The notes below the pieces were generated by a model. That model saw nothing but the letters and a program-made list of their open reading frames with translations. It was not told the origin of the DNA and searched no databases. A DNA stretch of 37,029 nt from Clostridia bacterium (GTDB lineage: Bacteria; Bacillota; Clostridia; UBA1212). The position numbers and the translations under genes are program-made. Shown piece by piece: positions 33,227 to 37,029 of this stretch (the first letter of the stretch is position 1; every line of letters begins with the position of its first letter). Location: contig JAGDAX010000080.1 of assembly GCA_017848335.1 (NCBI GenBank), positions 1-37,029 on the forward strand, written 5' to 3'.

Positions 33227-35944
33227 ATGAAAAGACTCATTGCTTTGTTAGCGATTATGTGCCTTACTGTAGGCGTGATGGCGGCCTGTAATTCCGAAGA
33301 GGAGACACCCGAAGTAACGCCCGGACCGGCCATTATTGTCGATCCCGGTGAGCAGGGTCTCCCGGACATCGAGCTTGAATACGACGCCGCGAAATACGTC
33401 ATGAACGGCGTCACGCTGGTGGCATATATCGGCAACGAAGAAAATGCCGAGATTCCTGATGGAACTATGGTTATCGCGGACAATGCCTTTAAGGACTGTA
33501 CCACCGTCAAGACGGTGACCCTTAAGGACTCTCTTACCGCGGTCGGAGAATTCGCGTTCAGCGGCTGCACTTCGCTGGAGGAGATCAGCATACCCAAGCT
33601 GGTCAAAACCGTCGGCAGATCCTGCTTTGAGGGCTGCACCGCGCTCAAGAAGTGCGAAATGAAGACCGGCACCACATTCGTGGGCGAGGAATGCTTCAAG
33701 GGCTGCAAGGCGCTTGAGACAGTGGCGCTTTCGTCCTCGCTTACGGAAGTCAGGGAAGGACTCTTCAGGGACTGCGAATCGCTGGTCACCGTGAAGCTTT
33801 CGGCGGCCACGTCCATTGCCGGGTATACCTTCTACGGCTGCAAGAGCCTGGTCAGTGTTGACGCTCCTGCATGCGCCTCCATCGGGGACTGCGCATTTTA
33901 CGGCTGCGAGGCATTCGGCTCCGACGAGAAGGGCACCGGCGGCGAGTTTTCCTCCGCAGTGGTTGCGATCGGCGAGAAGGTCTTTGAGGGCACCCACTGG
34001 CTGGACGCCAAAAAGACTGCCGCAAAGGCACCTGCAAAGGCCGCGGACGCTTACGTTATGATCGGCAAGGGCGTGCTGGTCTACTACTCGGGCATACTTC
34101 CCGAGGGCACCGATAATCCCGCGGACACCGTTAAATTTGACACAAGGACCAAGAACATCGGCCCCGAGGCTCTGAGCGAGCTCAAGGATACCGTTGAGAC
34201 CGTTGAAATACCCTCCACGATCATTCGCATGGAGAAGGGCGCGTTTAAGGACTTCGCGAAGCTTACCGAGGTGAAGATCCCCAACTCGCTGACTGTAATT
34301 CCCGAGAGCGCTTTCGAAAATTGCAGTGCTCTCACCACCGTGACGCTGGCCGGCAAGACGACCGAAATCGGCGCAAATGCTTTTAAGGGCTGCGAGGCGC
34401 TCGAATTCTTCGGCGAAAAGGCGGGCTCCGCTCCGGCGGCAACCCCGACGCCTGCGCCCGCTGCCACCGAGGCGCCAACAGGCGACCTGCCAACGGACGG
34501 CGCTTCCGGCAATGAAGGCGCCGAGGGCACCGAAGAGCCGGCTGCCGAAACTCCCATTGCCGATGATTCCGAGCCGGCGGACGACAAGCCTGCCGCTCCC
34601 GCCGCAAATGCCGGAGAGGGCATTATTATTCCTTCCACAGTGGTTTCCGTCGGCGACGGAGCCTTCAGCGGCTGCTCGAAGATCAAGACGATAGTGCTCG
34701 GCAATAACGTTGAGTTCGTGGGAAGCGAAGCCTTCGCGGGCTGCAAGGCCGCCGCGGACGTGACGGTAAACAAGAAGCTCGCCAAGGTGGGCATCAACGC
34801 CTTCAGCGAGACCCCCTGGTTTGAGAACTGGACCTCCGCTGAGGACGGCGGCAAGCTCTTTGTGATCGGCGACGGCGTGCTCATCAAGGCTGTGGACGGC
34901 GCGATATTTGACGTGGTCGTTGCGGATACGGTAGCCGAAGCCGCCGATAATGCCTCCAATGACGCCGATGCGGACAAGGGTGATGATCCGGCTGAGAACG
35001 CGGATGCTGCCGAAAACGGCGGCGCTGAGGATGAAGGCGGTTCTTCCCAGCCTATAGACCTTCCCGAGGATGAATTCGGAGACGGCGATGACGCTTCCGA
35101 TACCGGCGAAACCGGCAAAGATGGAGACGATGCCGAGGAAGGAAAGAACGGCGAAGCCGCGATCCCCGAGATCAAGTCCATATCGGTCGACCTCACGGGC
35201 ATTACCAAGCTGAAGGAGAAGCAGTTCTATAACAACAAGGCTCTCTATTCCGTGGTGATTCCCGGCAATATCGAGAAGATCGAGGATTATGCCTTCTATT
35301 ACGCTGACGGCCTTTACGAGGTCATTATCGAGGAGGGCGTTAAGGAGATCGGAGCCAGCGCGTTTTACGGCTGCGGAAATCTGGAGAGGATCGTTCTTCC
35401 GTCCACAATTGAGAAAATCGGTGACTATGCCTTCTACGGCTGCAGCGGTATCAAGACCTTCGTCATTCCCGGGAACGTGAAGTCCATAGGCAAGATGGCC
35501 TTCTATAACTGCATTAACCTCGAGGACGTGACGATTCCGGACACGGTAAGCGAGATAGGCGGCTTCGCCTTCACCAACACCGTCTGGCTGAACAGGTCCA
35601 CCGTTAAATATCTGGTGGCCGGCGACGGAATCCTCCTCAAATACTATGCGTTCGAGAATGAAACGGTGGTGACCGACGCTGACGGCATCAAGTCGATCTG
35701 CGGCGGCGCGTTCACGGGCACGTACAGGCTCGAGAAGCTGACGCTCCCCGCAAGCATCACCGGCATCGCTCCTTACGCCGTCAACGGAAGCACCTCTCTG
35801 AAGGAGATCGTCGCTCCCGGCGTCACGACAGTGGGCGAGAGAGCATTCAACTTCTGCGAGAAGCTCGAGAATGTCTCCTTCGCGGCAGGATACACCGCTG
35901 CTGAAGACGCCTTCAACGGCTGCGATAAGCTGAACGCAAAATAA
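33227..35944 (+). CDS. BspA-like leucine-rich-repeat surface lipoprotein
   Basis: A 905-residue exported protein, probably an adhesin or ligand-binding surface protein. The ATG at 33227 is nine bases after GGAGG and starts a proper signal peptide; the in-frame ATG at 33200 precedes that site. The lipobox-like VMAAC makes Cys21 the likely lipid anchor. Three blocks of BspA-type (LRR_5) repeats of about 23 residues follow, with the recurring pattern 'I...AF.GC..L..v.iP..v..Ig', for example AFSGCTSLEEISIPKLVKTVG. The blocks are interrupted by two acidic, Ala/Pro/Glu/Asp-rich segments at about residues 405-465 and 570-650 that look like flexible linkers. It is ended by a strong bidirectional terminator and transcribed from its own promoter. 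Confidence 0.94.
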   Translation: MKRLIALLAIMCLTVGVMAACNSEEETPEVTPGPAIIVDPGEQGLPDIELEYDAAKYVMNGVTLVAYIGNEENAEIPDGTMVIADNAFKDCTTVKTVTLKDSLTAVGEFAFSGCTSLEEISIPKLVKTVGRSCFEGCTALKKCEMKTGTTFVGEECFKGCKALETVALSSSLTEVREGLFRDCESLVTVKLSAATSIAGYTFYGCKSLVSVDAPACASIGDCAFYGCEAFGSDEKGTGGEFSSAVVAIGEKVFEGTHWLDAKKTAAKAPAKAADAYVMIGKGVLVYYSGILPEGTDNPADTVKFDTRTKNIGPEALSELKDTVETVEIPSTIIRMEKGAFKDFAKLTEVKIPNSLTVIPESAFENCSALTTVTLAGKTTEIGANAFKGCEALEFFGEKAGSAPAATPTPAPAATEAPTGDLPTDGASGNEGAEGTEEPAAETPIADDSEPADDKPAAPAANAGEGIIIPSTVVSVGDGAFSGCSKIKTIVLGNNVEFVGSEAFAGCKAAADVTVNKKLAKVGINAFSETPWFENWTSAEDGGKLFVIGDGVLIKAVDGAIFDVVVADTVAEAADNASNDADADKGDDPAENADAAENGGAEDEGGSSQPIDLPEDEFGDGDDASDTGETGKDGDDAEEGKNGEAAIPEIKSISVDLTGITKLKEKQFYNNKALYSVVIPGNIEKIEDYAFYYADGLYEVIIEEGVKEIGASAFYGCGNLERIVLPSTIEKIGDYAFYGCSGIKTFVIPGNVKSIGKMAFYNCINLEDVTIPDTVSEIGGFAFTNTVWLNRSTVKYLVAGDGILLKYYAFENETVVTDADGIKSICGGAFTGTYRLEKLTLPASITGIAPYAVNGSTSLKEIVAPGVTTVGERAFNFCEKLENVSFAAGYTAAEDAFNGCDKLNAK

Positions 35945-35981
35945 GCATAGCAGCTTAGCCCTGCGTTTAGGGGAAATATTA

Positions 35982-36030
35982 AAAAAAGCTTTCGGGCGGC
36001 AAAAACGAAATGCCGCCCGAAAGCTTTTTT
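35982..36030. terminator. Strong bidirectional terminator between convergent genes
   Basis: A perfect 20-bp stem, AAAAAAGCTTTCGGGCGGCA (35982-36001), pairs with its exact complement at 36011-36030 around a 9-nt loop. The A run and T run on the two sides serve both the LRR gene (+) and the regulator gene (-). Confidence 0.96.
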
Positions 36031-36055
36031 AAAGGCATTTTGGGTACAGGTTTGA

Positions 36056-36107
36056 ACGGTTGGTTTATACGGTTGGTTTATACGGTTGGTTTATACGGCT
36101 GGTTTGA
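36056..36107. repeat. 13-nt tandem repeat, four units
   Basis: 'acggttggtttat' is present at 36056, 36069 and 36082 without change, with a diverged fourth unit at 36095. It lies between the bidirectional terminator and the end of the regulator gene. Confidence 0.95.
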
Positions 36108-36138
36108 ACGGCTTGAGCCGGCTGTGACAGCGCGGCGG

Positions 36139-36489
36139 TCAGAACCTGTTCTTGATGGCGTTGAAGGTTTCGTCGCTGATGACGTGCTCGATCTTGCAGG
36201 CGTCCTTGTCGGCGGTCTCCTCGCTCACGCCAAGGGAAATGAGCATGGAGGAGAGGACCTTGTGGCGCTCGAATATCTTCACGGCGATGGCGCGGCCCTT
36301 CTCGGTGAAGGCAATGTGCCCCGAGAGGTCCACGATAATGCATTCCTCCGCCTTGAGTATGCCGAGGGCGCGGCTGACGGATGCTTTTGAAACGTTCATC
36401 TCTTCGGCAACGTCCACCGCTCTGACGTGATTTTTGATTTTTCCGAGCTTCAAGATCGTCTCGAGATACATTTCGCCGGATTCGTGCAT
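36139..36489 (-). CDS. DtxR/MntR-family metal-dependent transcriptional repressor
   Basis: A 116-residue winged-helix repressor with a helical dimerisation/metal domain and no SH3-like C-terminal domain. The start is taken at 36489 (MHESGEMYLETIL) because GGAGG (36497-36501) is seven bases upstream of it on the minus strand but only one base from the ATG at 36495. Helix-turn-helix: VRAVDVAEEMNVSKASVSRALGIL. Metal-ligand positions are of the DtxR iron type: Met in EMYLETI (DtxR Met10), His in ERHKVL, and Cys-x-x-Glu-His in ACKIEHVIS (DtxR Cys102, Glu105, His106). MntR has Asp and Glu at the Met and Cys positions. Target genes are not visible in the window. A palindrome in its own promoter suggests autoregulation. 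Confidence 0.9.
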   Translation of the reverse strand: MHESGEMYLETILKLGKIKNHVRAVDVAEEMNVSKASVSRALGILKAEECIIVDLSGHIAFTEKGRAIAVKIFERHKVLSSMLISLGVSEETADKDACKIEHVISDETFNAIKNRF

Positions 36490-36523
36490 GCCCATGCCTC
36501 CATAGCTTTGGTTGTCCGCATTA

Positions 36524-36551
36524 ATTATACTTTATTTTCGCGAAAAATCAA
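36524..36551 (-). promoter_or_regulatory. Promoter with palindromic operator for the DtxR-family gene
   Basis: On the minus strand, TTGATT (36551-36546) and TATAAT (36529-36524) are separated by 16 bp. The spacer contains a perfect 12-bp palindrome, TTTTCGCGAAAA (36535-36546), placed where a bound repressor would block polymerase. Assigning it to this regulator is inference. Confidence 0.7.
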
Positions 36552-36615
36552 TTTTGGAATGAGGCTTGATTGAGGGATCAAGCGCCAGGTGCCGGGTGGC
36601 GCTGCGCGACGAATC

Positions 36616-36700
36616 GGATTCCGTGTCTGCATTTTAAGGCACGAACGATTCACGCGTCAGCGTGCTCAGTGAGGGACTCAATATGCTGTGCGGTGACCGG
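36616..36700 (+). repeat. 85-bp dispersed repeat, copy 2 (inverted to copy 1)
   Basis: Inverted copy of 32963-33047. It lies in the 486-bp gene-free stretch (36496-36981) together with an inverted repeat at 36788-36863 and a promoter. The similarity extends only a few bases beyond the outer end (CCGGAGG). Confidence 0.93.
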
Positions 36701-36787
36701 AGGGCAGAGATTTCGGCAGCTGGCAAAGTTCAATGGCAAAGCCGCGGCAGCGCGGCAGAGGATCGCAAAGCGGCAAAGCGGCAAAGC

Positions 36788-36863
36788 GGTTAATTGAAAA
36801 AGTAAACGCAATTCGGAAGAAGTAAACGCAAGCAAGAAGATGCATTACGTTTTTCAATTAACC
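36788..36863. repeat. Inverted repeat enclosing two direct repeats
   Basis: GGTTAATTGAAAAAGTAA (36788-36805) is complementary to 36845-36863 apart from one extra G. Inside, 'agtaaacgcaa' occurs at 36801-36811 and 'agtaaacgcaa' again at 36821-36831. The element is AT-rich against the GC-rich flank, lies just upstream of the promoter at 36891, and may be a regulatory site or a transposon-like remnant. Confidence 0.85.
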
Positions 36864-36890
36864 TTTAGTACTTAAAAGTCAAATAATTGA

Positions 36891-36919
36891 TTGCATTTAA
36901 ACTCGATAACTGGTAGAAT
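36891..36919 (+). promoter_or_regulatory. Promoter of the gene entering at the right edge
   Basis: TTGCAT (36891-36896) and TAGAAT (36914-36919) are separated by 17 bp. The predicted start near 36926 leads to the ATG at 36982. Confidence 0.75.
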
Positions 36920-36981
36920 AAATAATGGAAAAGAATCACATGATTTGTACGCACATGATATTTTCGGAAGTGTAAGACTCT

Positions 36982-37029
36982 ATGATAACTGCAAAAAGAC
37001 ATCTCGGATTAAAACTGATTGCTTTGGCA
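36982..37029 (+). CDS. Start of a gene truncated by the window edge
   Basis: Sixteen codons, MITAKRHLGLKLIALA, are open to the end of the window. A GGAAG lies 11 bases upstream and a good promoter precedes it. The basic start followed by LKLIALA could be a signal peptide or a first membrane helix, but too little is visible to name a function. Confidence 0.55.
   Translation, partial: MITAKRHLGLKLIALA

Noticed and set aside
36570..36797. Small + strand ORF across repeat copy 2, with a similar peptide encoded on the minus strand at copy 1
   Set aside because: The peptide similarity follows from the DNA repeat; differences are spread without codon preference and there is no ribosome-binding site.

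Overview
The window looks like part of a GC-rich anaerobic Firmicute genome (Clostridia-like). The evidence is the gene content: ThiH and a ThiC with the radical-SAM cluster, a glycyl radical enzyme with its activase, a CBS-domain Mn-type pyrophosphatase, BspA-type leucine-rich repeats, a DUF6062-like protein, and good SD sites with ATG, GTG and TTG starts. I cannot name the species. No rRNA, tRNA, CRISPR array, transposase or phage gene was seen.

Layout. 0-6.8 kb: two lipoproteins of unknown function on the + strand (317-1588, 2834-5815), a minus-strand P-loop protein with an Asp23/Gls24-like C-terminal domain (1730-2542) and a minus-strand DUF6062-like protein (5967-6818). 7.1-15.9 kb: a thiamine cluster with a consensus promoter, a TPP riboswitch and an intrinsic terminator, then thiS, thiF, thiG, thiH, a three-domain TenI-ThiE-HAD fusion, thiD, thiC and thiN. 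16.0-19.8 kb: a small unknown protein, a glycyl radical enzyme and its radical-SAM activase. 19.9-23.6 kb: an ABC ATPase and permease pair and an ion-transporter-like permease. 23.6-24.3 kb: a structured non-coding stretch with a strong terminator and a long inverted repeat. 24.3-27.8 kb: a visibly less GC-rich operon with an exported protein, two FtsX-like permeases and a MacB/LolD-type ATPase. 28.1-32.9 kb: a eukaryote-like UDP-sugar pyrophosphorylase, a membrane protein, murB and a CBS-type pyrophosphatase. 33.2-37.0 kb: a large BspA-like LRR lipoprotein, a convergent DtxR-family regulator, and the first codons of a gene that runs off the window.

How the genes work together. The thiamine operon appears nearly self-contained for making TPP. 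ThiF/ThiS/ThiG/ThiH make the thiazole, ThiC/ThiD make the pyrimidine, ThiE joins them to thiamine monophosphate (TMP), and ThiN pyrophosphorylates free thiamine. No ThiL is present, so a TMP phosphatase is logically needed. The HAD domain fused to ThiE is the natural candidate, and this is the most interesting functional prediction here.

The second theme is structural. Almost every intergenic gap carries its own short tandem duplication (periods about 13-54 nt), each with a different sequence, and similar in-frame expansions occur inside genes (glycyl radical enzyme tail, activase loop). One 33-nt duplication carries the murB start codon. An 85-bp dispersed repeat occurs twice in inverted orientation around the LRR gene, and all 11 differences between the copies are transitions in one direction.
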